The translations under genes and the position numbers were made by a program. A stretch of DNA of 35,628 nt from Chloroflexota bacterium (GTDB lineage Bacteria; Chloroflexota; Dehalococcoidia; GIF9; AB-539-J10), in NCBI GenBank assembly GCA_030611015.1, contig JAUWQP010000005.1:1-35628 (forward strand), read 5' to 3'. The notes under the pieces are model-generated. The model was not told the DNA's origin, did no database searches, and saw only the letters and a program-made list of their open reading frames with translations. Below are positions 9,038-17,085 of the stretch, one piece after another. Numbering within the stretch: position 1 is the first letter of the stretch; every line of letters starts with the position of its first letter.

Positions 9038-10744
9038 TCACAGCTCTGCTAGCTCTTGGAGAACAGCTAGCACTTCCTTTTGAGGTACATCAGCACGAAT
9101 TATCACTTTACCGATATCTTGTAACAGCACCCAGCGAATTGCTTTTTCTTTCACTTTTTTATCCAGTTCCATGGCACCAGTTACCCCGGCAAGGCTCAAT
9201 CTGAGATTGCTTCGCTTCGCTCGCAATGACGTGGGTAAGCCGAATTTCTGTAATAGGGCTTGTTGGCGCTCCACTACCGCTGAAGGCAAAAGACCTAATC
9301 GCTGACTGAGCTTGGCGGCTCCCACCATGCCAATGGCTACCGCTTCGCCATGAAGAAAGCGCTTATACTGAGTAGCCGCCTCTAATCCGTGAGCGATGGT
9401 ATGTCCATAATTTAGAATGGTGCGTTTCCCTTCCCTTTCTTTTTCATCCTGGCTGACGACCTGAGCCTTGATAGCAGCACTACGGGCAATAGCTCGGGTA
9501 AGCAACTCCGGCTCTAGTTTTGTCAGCCCATTAACATTGCTCTCCAGAAATTGAACAAATTCCTCATCAAGAATCATGCCATGCTTGATAACTTCAGCCC
9601 AGCCTGAGGTCAGCTCACGCTGAGGCAAAGTGGTAAGAGTCTGACAGTCAGCCAAAACCAGGTCAGGCTGATAGAAGGCACCAATAAGGTTTTTTCCCTC
9701 AGGATGATTAACCCCGACCTTACCCCCGATGCTGGCATCAACCATGGCTACCAAACTGGTCGGCATTTGTACCCAGAACATACCCCGTAAGAAGGTGGCA
9801 GCGACAAAACCCGCTAAGTCGCCTACCATACCGCCACCCAGGACGATGATAATGTCGTCTCGCTCCGCTCGATGCTCGACAAGGAAATCGTAAATCTTGA
9901 TAGCATAGTCCATGTTTTTCGTTTCTTCACCCGGAGGCACTACAAAGGAATTAACAGCAAAGCCAGCGTCCTTGAGAATTCCCACAACTTTGCTGCCATA
10001 AAGAGAGAAAACATTTTCGTCGCTAATTACGGTGGCTGTGCCAGATAGAGCAGCTTGCTTCATCTTCTCGCCCAGCTTGTCCAATAAACCATAGCCAACA
10101 AAGACAGGATAACTTTGAGTCGCAGTCTCTACCAGGCAAGCGATGTCTTTGTCAATGCCACTCCGTGCCTTTTCCCTGTCATTGCGAGGAGCGTAGCGAC
10201 GAAGCAATCTCCAAGCCCTTATTACCTCCTCTACTACCTGGCTGATGTTTAGATTGTCGGTATGAACCGTCCAGTCAACATTAGCGTAGTAAGGCTGCCG
10301 GGAGGCTTTAAGCTGCCTGATACGTTCCAAAGGGTTATCGTTAGCTAAAAGGGGGCGAACTTCGGTTTCAGGACTGTAAGCAGCCTCCTGGAATAAGCGC
10401 TCATAGATTGTCTCAGGTTTAGCCTCCAGGCAAACAATTAACCCGGTTTTGGCAAGCAACTCATCGTTTTGCGGGTCAACTATGGCACCGCCACCAATAG
10501 CTATGACTGTCTGCCTTTGCTGGCAGGCTTTTCTAATCGCCTCGCGCTCCAGTTCCCTGAACTTGCCCTCCCCATCCTGACGAAAAATCTCGGCGATAGG
10601 CTTGCCAGTTTGTTTAACTATCTCATCATCGGTATCAAGAAAATCCCAACTTAATCCCCGGGCTACCTCTTTAGCCACCAGAGATTTACCGGTGCCTGAG
10701 AAACCTGTGATAATGAGATTGCCCATTCGCCTGTCCAATTTCAT
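9038..10744 (-). CDS. aroKB: Fused shikimate kinase / 3-dehydroquinate synthase
   Basis: One protein performs two shikimate-pathway steps. Residues about 8-178 are shikimate kinase: P-loop G14-F-S-G-T-G-K-S21, D-T-D-D at 37-40, and G-G-G-A at 84-87. Residues about 200-568 are dehydroquinate synthase: G-G-G-M-V-G-D at 303-309 for NAD, and zinc ligands E384, H448 and H465. The fusion resembles aroKB of Thermotoga. Two copies of a palindromic repeat are translated: residues about 179-189 (Y-A-P-R-N-D-R) at the domain linker, and S506-L-R-A-K-R-S-N-L-R515 inside the C-terminal domain. aroE and aroC are elsewhere in the window. ATG with AAAGG upstream. Confidence 0.93.
   Translation of the reverse strand: MKLDRRMGNLIITGFSGTGKSLVAKEVARGLSWDFLDTDDEIVKQTGKPIAEIFRQDGEGKFRELEREAIRKACQQRQTVIAIGGGAIVDPQNDELLAKTGLIVCLEAKPETIYERLFQEAAYSPETEVRPLLANDNPLERIRQLKASRQPYYANVDWTVHTDNLNISQVVEEVIRAWRLLRRYAPRNDREKARSGIDKDIACLVETATQSYPVFVGYGLLDKLGEKMKQAALSGTATVISDENVFSLYGSKVVGILKDAGFAVNSFVVPPGEETKNMDYAIKIYDFLVEHRAERDDIIIVLGGGMVGDLAGFVAATFLRGMFWVQMPTSLVAMVDASIGGKVGVNHPEGKNLIGAFYQPDLVLADCQTLTTLPQRELTSGWAEVIKHGMILDEEFVQFLESNVNGLTKLEPELLTRAIARSAAIKAQVVSQDEKEREGKRTILNYGHTIAHGLEAATQYKRFLHGEAVAIGMVGAAKLSQRLGLLPSAVVERQQALLQKFGLPTSLRAKRSNLRLSLAGVTGAMELDKKVKEKAIRWVLLQDIGKVIIRADVPQKEVLAVLQELAEL
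9205..9230. repeat. Palindromic dispersed repeat inside the aroB half of aroKB
   Basis: GATTGCTTCG then CTTCGCTCGCAATGAC. It is the same sequence type as 18188-18212 and 34223-34250 and, in the opposite orientation, 10179-10210. Read through on the minus strand it adds about ten residues (S-L-R-A-K-R-S-N-L-R) to a region that in other AroB proteins is a short loop. Confidence 0.75.
10179..10210. repeat. Palindromic dispersed repeat at the AroK-AroB junction
   Basis: GTCATTGCGAGGAGCG then TAGCGACGAAGCAATC. This is the inverted orientation of the 9205-9230 element. It encodes R-R-Y-A-P-R-N-D-R and lies exactly between the kinase and synthase domains. Confidence 0.75.
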
Positions 10745-10759
10745 CTAGTTACCTTTGTC

Positions 10760-10788
10760 AGTATATTGAAAAAGCCAGATTAGAGCAA
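10760..10788 (-). promoter_or_regulatory. Candidate sigma-70 promoter of the aroKB-aspS-tig-clpP unit
   Basis: Reading the minus strand: TTGCTC (10783-10788), a 17-base spacer, then TATACT (10760-10765). The predicted start of transcription is only about 9 bases before the aroKB ATG, so the message would be nearly leaderless from this ATG. M7 at 10726 would then be an alternative start. Confidence 0.4.
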
Positions 10789-10896
10789 GAATTAGATTCG
10801 CACTTGATTGTTTGTAAACCACGCGTGGAGAGCTTGAATTTCGGCTGGCATTTTCCAATGAGGGCCGCCGCTGCCATGGGAGACGGAAGCACAAGT

Positions 10897-11697
10897 TTAA
10901 TCCTGGACTAAGCGGCTGAGGTATCCCTTAGTTCGGGCAAGGCGAAGCATCCAATACAAGAAGAGAAATCCCAAAAGACCGCAGATTAAGTTCAGAGCAC
11001 TTGCCCAAAACACATTATGCAGGGGAACTATTCCCTCGGTTATAGCTATGCGCATACCTTCAAACATATGCCTGGTTGGCAGAACAAAGGTGAGTTTTTG
11101 CAATAAAGGAGGAAATACAGATATGGGATAATAGACTGCGGAAAAAGGCAGCAGGAGAAAAGGAATGAAAAAAGCCAAAATATCGGCTGACGGTCCGAAA
11201 CGGACAACGAGCCCGATGGTCACCACACCGAACACCCAGCCGAAAACAAGAATGTTCATAAAAAAGGGGGTAATGTAAAGCCCCAAGTCCCAGATGTTGA
11301 GAGTGTAGAGCAAAAAAGCCAGAGGGGTAACGTAAAAGAAAGCCAGCAAAACTTGAGCAACACCTATCATGGCAAATCCCAGAATCAGTTCACTCAACTT
11401 TACTGGAGAGGCGAAAAGATTGATGATATTGCGCGACCATACCTCTTCCAAAAAAGAAACACCAAAAGATCGTTGGGAGAGGTCGAACACGGACCAAAAG
11501 ATAAAGGCGCTGAGAATAAGCAACATGAAATCATAATTGCCGTCAGCCGGAGCAACAGTTTCCACCCAGAGAGTGACAAATCCCCAGAGAAATAATTCAA
11601 CAGTAATAAAACCAAAAAGCGAGAACAGTTTCGGTACACTTCGCCGGATAATAACTACGTTCCTGTAGAATATGCCTAGTATGTGTAGAAAGTTCAT
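10897..11697 (-). CDS. ABC-2 type exporter permease
   Basis: A 266-residue polytopic membrane protein with about six hydrophobic segments (for example L-F-S-L-F-G-F-I-T-V-E-L-F-L-W-G-F near the N-terminus and A-L-N-L-I-C-G-L-L-G-F-L-F-L-Y at the end). It has the ABC-2 family loop V-L-P-T-R-H-M-F-E-G-M-R before the last helix. The start overlaps the stop of the ATPase gene by four bases (ATGA), so the two form one exporter. The substrate (drug, polysaccharide or lipid) cannot be inferred. Confidence 0.88.
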   Translation of the reverse strand: MNFLHILGIFYRNVVIIRRSVPKLFSLFGFITVELFLWGFVTLWVETVAPADGNYDFMLLILSAFIFWSVFDLSQRSFGVSFLEEVWSRNIINLFASPVKLSELILGFAMIGVAQVLLAFFYVTPLAFLLYTLNIWDLGLYITPFFMNILVFGWVFGVVTIGLVVRFGPSADILAFFIPFLLLPFSAVYYPISVFPPLLQKLTFVLPTRHMFEGMRIAITEGIVPLHNVFWASALNLICGLLGFLFLYWMLRLARTKGYLSRLVQD

Positions 11698-12434
11698 AGA
11701 GATTTGCTGATTGGTTTTTTGGCAATAGTAATAAAAATTTCTTCTAAATCTTCCTGGTCAAAGCGTTTCTTAAGGGTCTGGGGAGTAGCATCGGCTATAA
11801 TCTGTCCCCGAGAAAGAAAAACAATTCTATCCGATACTATTTCTATTTCTCGCATATTATGGGAGGTCCAGAGAACAGCGCCGCTTGATTCCTGGACGCG
11901 TTTCAAGATTTTAGCCCGGAGCTCTTGGGCAATGGCCGGATCAAGGGAGGCAGTGGGCTCATCAAGTAAAAGAAGTCTGGGGTTGTTAACAAACGCCTTA
12001 GCCACACCGAGACGCATGTGCTCACCCGAAGAAAGTTGACCTATCTTTTTATTAGCCAAGCCGGCAAGATCAAATTCATCAAGAAGGAACTTCGCCCTTT
12101 CTTTATAATCCCGAACCCCGTAAAGAAGCGCAAACACAGTTAGTCCTTCCTTAGGAGTAAGATTGTAGGGTAAAAGAGAATAAGGACCAGTGAAGTTCAT
12201 CATAGAAAGCAACTCTTCGCGATGCTCCTTGAGATTTTTGCCAAAAATTTCAATATCACCGCTCGTGGGAGAAACAAGGGCGAGGAGCATCTGGATAGTT
12301 GTGGTCTTGCCAGCCCCATTGGGTCCCAGCAGGCTGACAATCTCGCCTTCTTTGATTTCAAAAGAAATGCAATTTACCGCTGTAAAATTGTTATATTGTT
12401 TAGTCAGATTTCTTACACTCAGAACAGTAGTCAT
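11694..12434 (-). CDS. ABC transporter ATP-binding protein (partner of ABC-2 permease)
   Basis: The 246-residue nucleotide-binding domain has Walker A G-P-N-G-A-G-K-T-T, the Q-loop region, a degenerate signature L-S-S-G-E-H, Walker B L-L-L-L-D-E-P-T and an H-loop (W-T-S-H-N). I chose ATG 12434 (M-T-T-V-L-S-V-R-N-L-T-K) because homologues begin there. The frame stays open to about 12704, but that extension translates a dispersed repeat and is basic and proline-rich. No strong ribosome site is visible for this start. Confidence 0.9.
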   Translation of the reverse strand: MTTVLSVRNLTKQYNNFTAVNCISFEIKEGEIVSLLGPNGAGKTTTIQMLLALVSPTSGDIEIFGKNLKEHREELLSMMNFTGPYSLLPYNLTPKEGLTVFALLYGVRDYKERAKFLLDEFDLAGLANKKIGQLSSGEHMRLGVAKAFVNNPRLLLLDEPTASLDPAIAQELRAKILKRVQESSGAVLWTSHNMREIEIVSDRIVFLSRGQIIADATPQTLKKRFDQEDLEEIFITIAKKPISKSL

Positions 12435-12604
12435 AAGAGTGCTTACACTTATACTCGAAAATGCAAAAAATTGCAATTTCCTCAGCATAGTTAAAAGAAC
12501 AATGTTCGCCTCACCATAACAACAGCAGAGATACTTATAAAGTGTCTGTTTACAGATTCCAAAAAGTCTCAGCATGCTAGGCTTGTCAAGATTAGGTATA
12601 ATAG

Positions 12605-12680
12605 GTTCTCTGTCACGCTGAGTCTCAACAAAGTGAAGAGGAGATTCTTCGCCCCGACAAGCCGGGGCGAAGAATGGCAA
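12605..12680. repeat. Repeat with a 13-bp perfect hairpin in the divergent spacer
   Basis: The arms ATTCTTCGCCCCG (12644-12656) and CGGGGCGAAGAAT (12663-12675) pair perfectly around a 6-base loop. The flank 12608-12650 is a degraded copy of the GATTCTTCG...AATGAC family. The spacer 12435-12811 otherwise holds only a candidate promoter for the hydrolase and nothing recognised as a gene. Confidence 0.6.
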
Positions 12681-12747
12681 GAGGCGACGGGCTCTTAATA
12701 GCAATTCAATCTGCTAAACGACTTCATTTGCCAGCACAAGCAATTTT

Positions 12748-12775
12748 TTGGCAGCATTAATTATGTTACTATGCT
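12748..12775 (+). promoter_or_regulatory. Candidate promoter of the MBL-fold hydrolase
   Basis: TTGGCA (12748-12753), 16-base spacer, TATGCT (12770-12775). It lies 37 bases before the ATG at 12812, with AGGAAAAG as ribosome site between. Confidence 0.4.
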
Positions 12776-12811
12776 AGGAATTCACCGATAAGATTTCCCC
12801 AGGAAAAGACA

Positions 12812-13438
12812 ATGGTTGTAAAGACATTAGTGGTCGGCCTTTTTGCCGCCAACTGCTATATCGTTGGTTCATCTTCGACCAGGACAGGAATGATTATTGA
12901 CCCCGGCGCTGAGGCACCGACTATTCTGAAAACAGTACAGCAAATGGGATTGTCTATATCCTTAATTGTAGTAACCCACGCCCATATTGACCATATTGGT
13001 GCTCTCCGCACAGTTAAAGAAAAGACTCATGCCCAGTTTGCCCTTCATGAGTCTGAAAAAGGCTTAATATTTGCTGGCCCAATGCGTATGTTGACAGTAC
13101 TTGGCATTACCCCTATTAAATCACCTCCTCAGCCTGATAGGTTACTCAAGGACGGTGACCAGATAGATGTTGGCAACTTACACTTTGAAGTTCTCTACAC
13201 CCCGGGACATAGTTCTGGTGGAATCTGTCTTTTAGGGCATGGAGTAGTCTTTAGCGGCGATACTCTATTTAATTTTGGCATTGGCAGAACGGACCTTCCC
13301 GGTTGTAGCCACGAACTTTTGATGAAGAGCATTCGTGAAAAACTCATGGTTTTGCCTGATGAAACCATTGTTTACCCCGGCCACGGACCATCCACTACTA
13401 TCGGCGACGAACGCCAAGGCAACCCTTTCCTCCAGTGA
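12812..13438 (+). CDS. Metallo-beta-lactamase-fold hydrolase (glyoxalase II-like)
   Basis: A 208-residue cytoplasmic protein of the glyoxalase II group. All two-metal ligands are visible: H56-x-H58-x-D60-H61 (T-H-A-H-I-D-H), H133 (T-P-G-H-S), D150 (S-G-D-T-L-F) and H191 (Y-P-G-H-G). The F-G-I-G-R-T-D-L motif after D150 is typical of the short bacterial thioester hydrolases. There is no C-terminal glyoxalase helical domain, so the natural thioester is uncertain. It is monocistronic between divergent ABC genes and the serine hydrolase. Confidence 0.9.
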   Translation: MVVKTLVVGLFAANCYIVGSSSTRTGMIIDPGAEAPTILKTVQQMGLSISLIVVTHAHIDHIGALRTVKEKTHAQFALHESEKGLIFAGPMRMLTVLGITPIKSPPQPDRLLKDGDQIDVGNLHFEVLYTPGHSSGGICLLGHGVVFSGDTLFNFGIGRTDLPGCSHELLMKSIREKLMVLPDETIVYPGHGPSTTIGDERQGNPFLQ

Positions 13439-13494
13439 TTAAATCCCCTAACCCGGATTTCCTATAATAAGCTGGTCGTGCAGACAGGGTTTTA

Positions 13495-13503
13495 TGCTAA
13501 AAT
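13495..13503 (+). promoter_or_regulatory. Possible extended -10 promoter of the serine hydrolase gene
   Basis: TGCTAAAAT is a TGN plus TAAAAT match, 80 bases upstream of the ATG at 13584. No convincing -35 box is present. Confidence 0.25.
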
Positions 13504-13583
13504 GACTTCAGAAGCCTCTTTTGCCACATTCGACGGGGCTAAGCCCAGGAAGCCAACGAGTCAAGAAGCCGAGGAGTTGTTGA

Positions 13584-14789
13584 ATGAAGCTTCAATTTGA
13601 TAAGCGGCCGGGGCCGGCCCGATTGAAGCGCATCGTGCACTGCTTTAACTGGCGTCAGTATTCTCTGCTGATAATCGCCATCGTGCTCCTGGTCCTGTCA
13701 GCGCTGGCCAGTTGTGGCCCTTCGATTGAGAACCTCTTAGCGGTTGACTACACACCGCTGCCCGGGGATGACTGGAATGTGTCGACGCCCGCAGAACAGG
13801 GACTTGACCCGATGCTGGTGGCGGAGATGTATTACAATGCGGCTGAACTGGAGACTATTTATAGTCTGTTGGTTATCAAGAACGGCTATCTGATAGCTGA
13901 AGACTACTTCAATGAAGGGTCGGTTGAGCAGAAAGATCGGTTACAATCCGTCACGAAGAGTTTTACCTCGGCACTGGTCGGGATTGCACTGAAGCAGGGT
14001 TATCTGTCAAGCATTGACCAAAAGATGCTGGATTTTTTCCCGGAAGTCGCCGATCAGATAACTGACCGGAGGAAGGAGCAGATCACCATCCGGCATCTGT
14101 TACAGATGCGTGCCGGATATCCCTGGGAGGAAACCGATCCGGCTCTCTGGGAGGGGCTTTTATCGGGTCACTATCCGCCTCTCATACAGGAATTCCCTCT
14201 CCTCACCGATCCGGGAACCGAGTTCCACTACAGCAATCTATCATCCAACTGGCTGGGCATTATCGTAGATCGGGCGACTGGTACGAATCTCAAGGCATAT
14301 GCTGAAGAGAATCTTTTCTTACCGATTGGGGTGGAGGCGGGCGAATGGGGCACGGACGCAGAGGGCCACAACAATGGCTGTGGAGATCTGCACTTAACGG
14401 CACGTGATGCGACCAAGTTCGGCCTGTTATATCTCAACAAAGGTGAATACAAGGGGAACCAGGTCGTTCCCGCCGACTGGGTGCATGATTCCCTGCAGAG
14501 GTACTCGGATGATATCAATGCGACCGGCGGATTTCCAGCAAACTGGGGCCTTTCCATCAGCGATATCGGGTATGGCTATCAGTGGTGGCCCGCCAGGGCA
14601 GGCGAGCATCATTTCGACTTCGCGTGGGGGCATGGAGGACAGTTGATTGTTTTGTTGGAAGAGCTTGACATGGTTATTGTCGTCACCGCGTATCCGTTCT
14701 ACTTGGAACATACGTCGGAAGCATGGAATCACGAGCTTGCCAACGTCAATCTGGTGGGTGAGTTCATCAAGTCCTTACCGAGTGAGTGA
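13584..14789 (+). CDS. Beta-lactamase-family serine hydrolase, predicted lipoprotein
   Basis: Class C beta-lactamase / penicillin-binding-like esterase fold. The S-x-x-K nucleophile motif is S122-V-T-K125, the Y-x-N motif is Y216-S-N218 and the third motif is H350-G-G. The N-terminus has a long basic segment, a hydrophobic helix (about 27-40) and a lipobox L-A-S-C44, so the protein is probably exported and lipid-anchored. GAGGAG at 13571-13576 supports the ATG. Rows inside the gene reach 60% GC (36 of 60 in 14101-14160), against 43% in the neighbouring hydrolase, and the gene sits alone between convergent units. Both suggest horizontal arrival. Substrate (ester, peptide or beta-lactam) unknown. 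Confidence 0.88.
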   Translation: MKLQFDKRPGPARLKRIVHCFNWRQYSLLIIAIVLLVLSALASCGPSIENLLAVDYTPLPGDDWNVSTPAEQGLDPMLVAEMYYNAAELETIYSLLVIKNGYLIAEDYFNEGSVEQKDRLQSVTKSFTSALVGIALKQGYLSSIDQKMLDFFPEVADQITDRRKEQITIRHLLQMRAGYPWEETDPALWEGLLSGHYPPLIQEFPLLTDPGTEFHYSNLSSNWLGIIVDRATGTNLKAYAEENLFLPIGVEAGEWGTDAEGHNNGCGDLHLTARDATKFGLLYLNKGEYKGNQVVPADWVHDSLQRYSDDINATGGFPANWGLSISDIGYGYQWWPARAGEHHFDFAWGHGGQLIVLLEELDMVIVVTAYPFYLEHTSEAWNHELANVNLVGEFIKSLPSE

Positions 14790-14822
14790 CGGGCAGGCCA
14801 GAACGACATTCCGGCTGGCAAA

Positions 14823-14887
14823 GTGGTATTAATGATATTCCCTCTTAAGGGCTTCTGTTAATACTTCTTCGGTGTTGCTAATACCAC
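14823..14887. repeat. Perfect 9-bp inverted repeat between convergent genes
   Basis: GTGGTATTA (14823-14831) and TAATACCAC (14879-14887) are exact complements, 47 bases apart, between the serine hydrolase and aroC stops. It could be a bidirectional terminator stem or the scar of an inserted segment. No T-run typical of an intrinsic terminator adjoins it. Confidence 0.35.
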
Positions 14888-14917
14888 CTCATTTACCGGG
14901 GGATTGTAGTCGAGTAA

Positions 14918-16087
14918 TCAAGATATATTGCTCAAATAATTACGATAATTAGCAAGGGTCTCTTTTAAGTTGTCGCCGCCGAATTTGTCCAAGTAAGCCT
15001 CAGCCAGGACAATGACTAACATGGCTTCGGCGACTACCCCGGCAGCCGGGACAACACAAATATCACTTCTTTCATAGTGGGCCTTTGCCTTCTCACCACT
15101 GCTAAGGTCTACGGAAGGTAAAGGACTAGCCAGGGTAGCAATAGGTTTGATTGCTGCCCTGACTATTATATCTTCGCCATTGCTTATGCCACCTTCGGTG
15201 CCACCGGCACGGTTGGTGACATGTCGCCAGGGAAGCCCCTTCGCTTTGCTACGTGGATTGGGTTCGATAACGTCGTGAGCTTGCGAGCCTTTTAGCCTGG
15301 CTAAAGCAAATCCTGCTCCGATTTCCACCCCTTTCACGGCATTGATGCTCATTATCGCCTGAGCAATCCTGCCGTCGAGACGGCGGTCCCAGCTAACGTG
15401 GCTGCCTAAGCCGATGGGGACACCGGTAGCAATCACCTCGAAAATGCCACCTAACGTGTCCCCATCGGCTTTAGCCTTATCAATGGCTGCCATCATTGCC
15501 TTGTCTATCTCGGCATGGGCACAACGGACTGGGGAGGCTTCTACTTGTTGCCAATCTATAGAGCTTGCTTCGCCTCGTTCTCGGTGATGTTGCCCAATTG
15601 CCATAGTGTAGCTATGAATAGCAACGTCAAACTCCTCCAGGAATCTTCGGGCTATAGCTCCGACAGCTACTCTGGCAGCTGTTTCCCGGGCGCTGGCTCT
15701 TTCTATTATGGGCCTGATGTCCTTAAGACTGTATTTGGTCACTCCTGCCAGGTCGGCATGTCCCGGGCGAGGAAAGGTTACAGGCTCGGCTTCTTTCTCT
15801 ACCGGAGAAACGCTTAATTGTTCCCGCCAGTTTTGCCAATCCCTGTTGGTGATAAAGAGTGCGATGGGGCTACCTGTGGTGAGCCCATAGCGAACGCCTG
15901 AAATAATTTCTGCCTTATCTTCTTCAATCTTCATGCGGGGACCACGCCCGTAGCCCTGCTGGCGGCGTTTCAGTTCTTTATTGATATACTCCTCATCCAG
16001 CGGAAGAGCAGCCACCATCCCTTCTACGATGGCTATCAATCCCCTTCCGTGGGATTCTCCAGCAGTAAGAAAACGAAATTCCCCCAT
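14918..16087 (-). CDS. aroC: Chorismate synthase
   Basis: Converts EPSP to chorismate using reduced FMN, the last shikimate step. The N-terminal signature F-L-T-A-G-E-S-H-G-R-G is at residues 5-15, followed by R-R-Q-Q-G-Y-G-R-G, the central A-R-E-T-A-A-R-V-A and the late N-R-A-G-G-T-E-G-G-I-S-N-G block. Length 389 is normal. ATG at 16087 is preferred to a TTG one codon earlier, because homologues start with M-x-x-x-F. It is the last gene of the long minus-strand run, 74 bases after sppA. Confidence 0.97.
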   Translation of the reverse strand: MGEFRFLTAGESHGRGLIAIVEGMVAALPLDEEYINKELKRRQQGYGRGPRMKIEEDKAEIISGVRYGLTTGSPIALFITNRDWQNWREQLSVSPVEKEAEPVTFPRPGHADLAGVTKYSLKDIRPIIERASARETAARVAVGAIARRFLEEFDVAIHSYTMAIGQHHRERGEASSIDWQQVEASPVRCAHAEIDKAMMAAIDKAKADGDTLGGIFEVIATGVPIGLGSHVSWDRRLDGRIAQAIMSINAVKGVEIGAGFALARLKGSQAHDVIEPNPRSKAKGLPWRHVTNRAGGTEGGISNGEDIIVRAAIKPIATLASPLPSVDLSSGEKAKAHYERSDICVVPAAGVVAEAMLVIVLAEAYLDKFGGDNLKETLANYRNYLSNIS

Positions 16088-16161
16088 CAAATTAACCCCA
16101 TAACTTCGACCCTAAATTTAACTCGGTCCCCCCGAAAATGGCAAGATTTCCGTTGGTGAAA

Positions 16162-17085
16162 TTAGCTTTGATACAGAAACAGAGGCTGCCTGTAGTTATG
16201 GCTTAAGATTTCCAACAAAATTATATCTTGGGCGCTCAATCCTGCTATCCTCGCCTGTATAGCATTGGCAAACCCTAATAGCGACAGCAGTGTTATTTTA
16301 GGTGGTTGATAATACTCCACTATCGCAGCTTCGATGCCAGCCAGTTCCATGGCCAACTCTGTGGCTGTGTCCAGACCACCTAGCGCATCGACCAGACCCA
16401 ACTCCTTGGCTTCGGTACCGGTGTAAATTTGCCCGGTAGCCAAATTCCTGACCTCGTCCTTGCTCAGTCCTCTCCCCTCAGCCACCACATCTACAAAGAG
16501 CTCATAATACTCGTCAACCATTTCCTGCATGATTTTTTTCTCTTCCGGTGTCATCTCCCTGAATCCTGAATACATGCCCTTATATTTGCCGCCTTTGAAG
16601 GTTTCTATCTGGATACCCAGCTTCTCCAAAAGCCCCTCAACGTTTATTACTTGAGAGATAACTCCAATGCTCCCTGTCATTGTAGTAGGAAGGGCCACAA
16701 TCTTACTTGCTTTGGCGGAGATATAGTAGCCACCCGAAGCAACTGTGCCCCCCATGCTTACCACAATGGGTTTTGTCTCCTTAACTCTTTCAATCTCCCA
16801 CAGGATTTCCTGGCAGGGCGCTATCTCACCGCCAGGGCTCTCTATACGGAGGACAATCGCCTTGACTGCCTTATCTTTCTCCGCTCTCGTTAAATAATCA
16901 CTCACCAAATCCGGGGTAATGGTTGAGCCAAGGAACATTGAAGAGTCCGCGATGGTAATAGTCCCACTGATAGGGATTACAACAATTTTACCTACTGCCG
17001 ATCTGGGAATAAGGATAGTCGGAATTATTATTGCCGCAAGCAATGCTAAGATGCCCAAACTGATAACGATTGCCCTTTTTTTCAC
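16162..17085 (-). CDS. sppA: Signal peptide peptidase SppA, short form
   Basis: A membrane-anchored serine protease that clears cleaved signal peptides. An N-terminal helix (about 6-26) is followed by one S49 domain. The catalytic serine is S117 (T-V-A-S-G-G-Y-Y) and the catalytic lysine is K169 (G-K-Y-K-G), 52 residues later as in the Bacillus enzyme. Length 307 fits the half-size bacterial form. The GTG start overlaps the aroE stop (GTGA), with AGGAGG 6 bases upstream, so expression is coupled to aroE. Confidence 0.92.
   Translation of the reverse strand: MKKRAIVISLGILALLAAIIIPTILIPRSAVGKIVVIPISGTITIADSSMFLGSTITPDLVSDYLTRAEKDKAVKAIVLRIESPGGEIAPCQEILWEIERVKETKPIVVSMGGTVASGGYYISAKASKIVALPTTMTGSIGVISQVINVEGLLEKLGIQIETFKGGKYKGMYSGFREMTPEEKKIMQEMVDEYYELFVDVVAEGRGLSKDEVRNLATGQIYTGTEAKELGLVDALGGLDTATELAMELAGIEAAIVEYYQPPKITLLSLLGFANAIQARIAGLSAQDIILLEILSHNYRQPLFLYQS

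Noticed and set aside
12435-12704. N-terminal extension of the ABC ATPase frame (90 codons)
   Set aside because: It translates a dispersed repeat and a hairpin, and homologues start at M-T-T-V-L-S.
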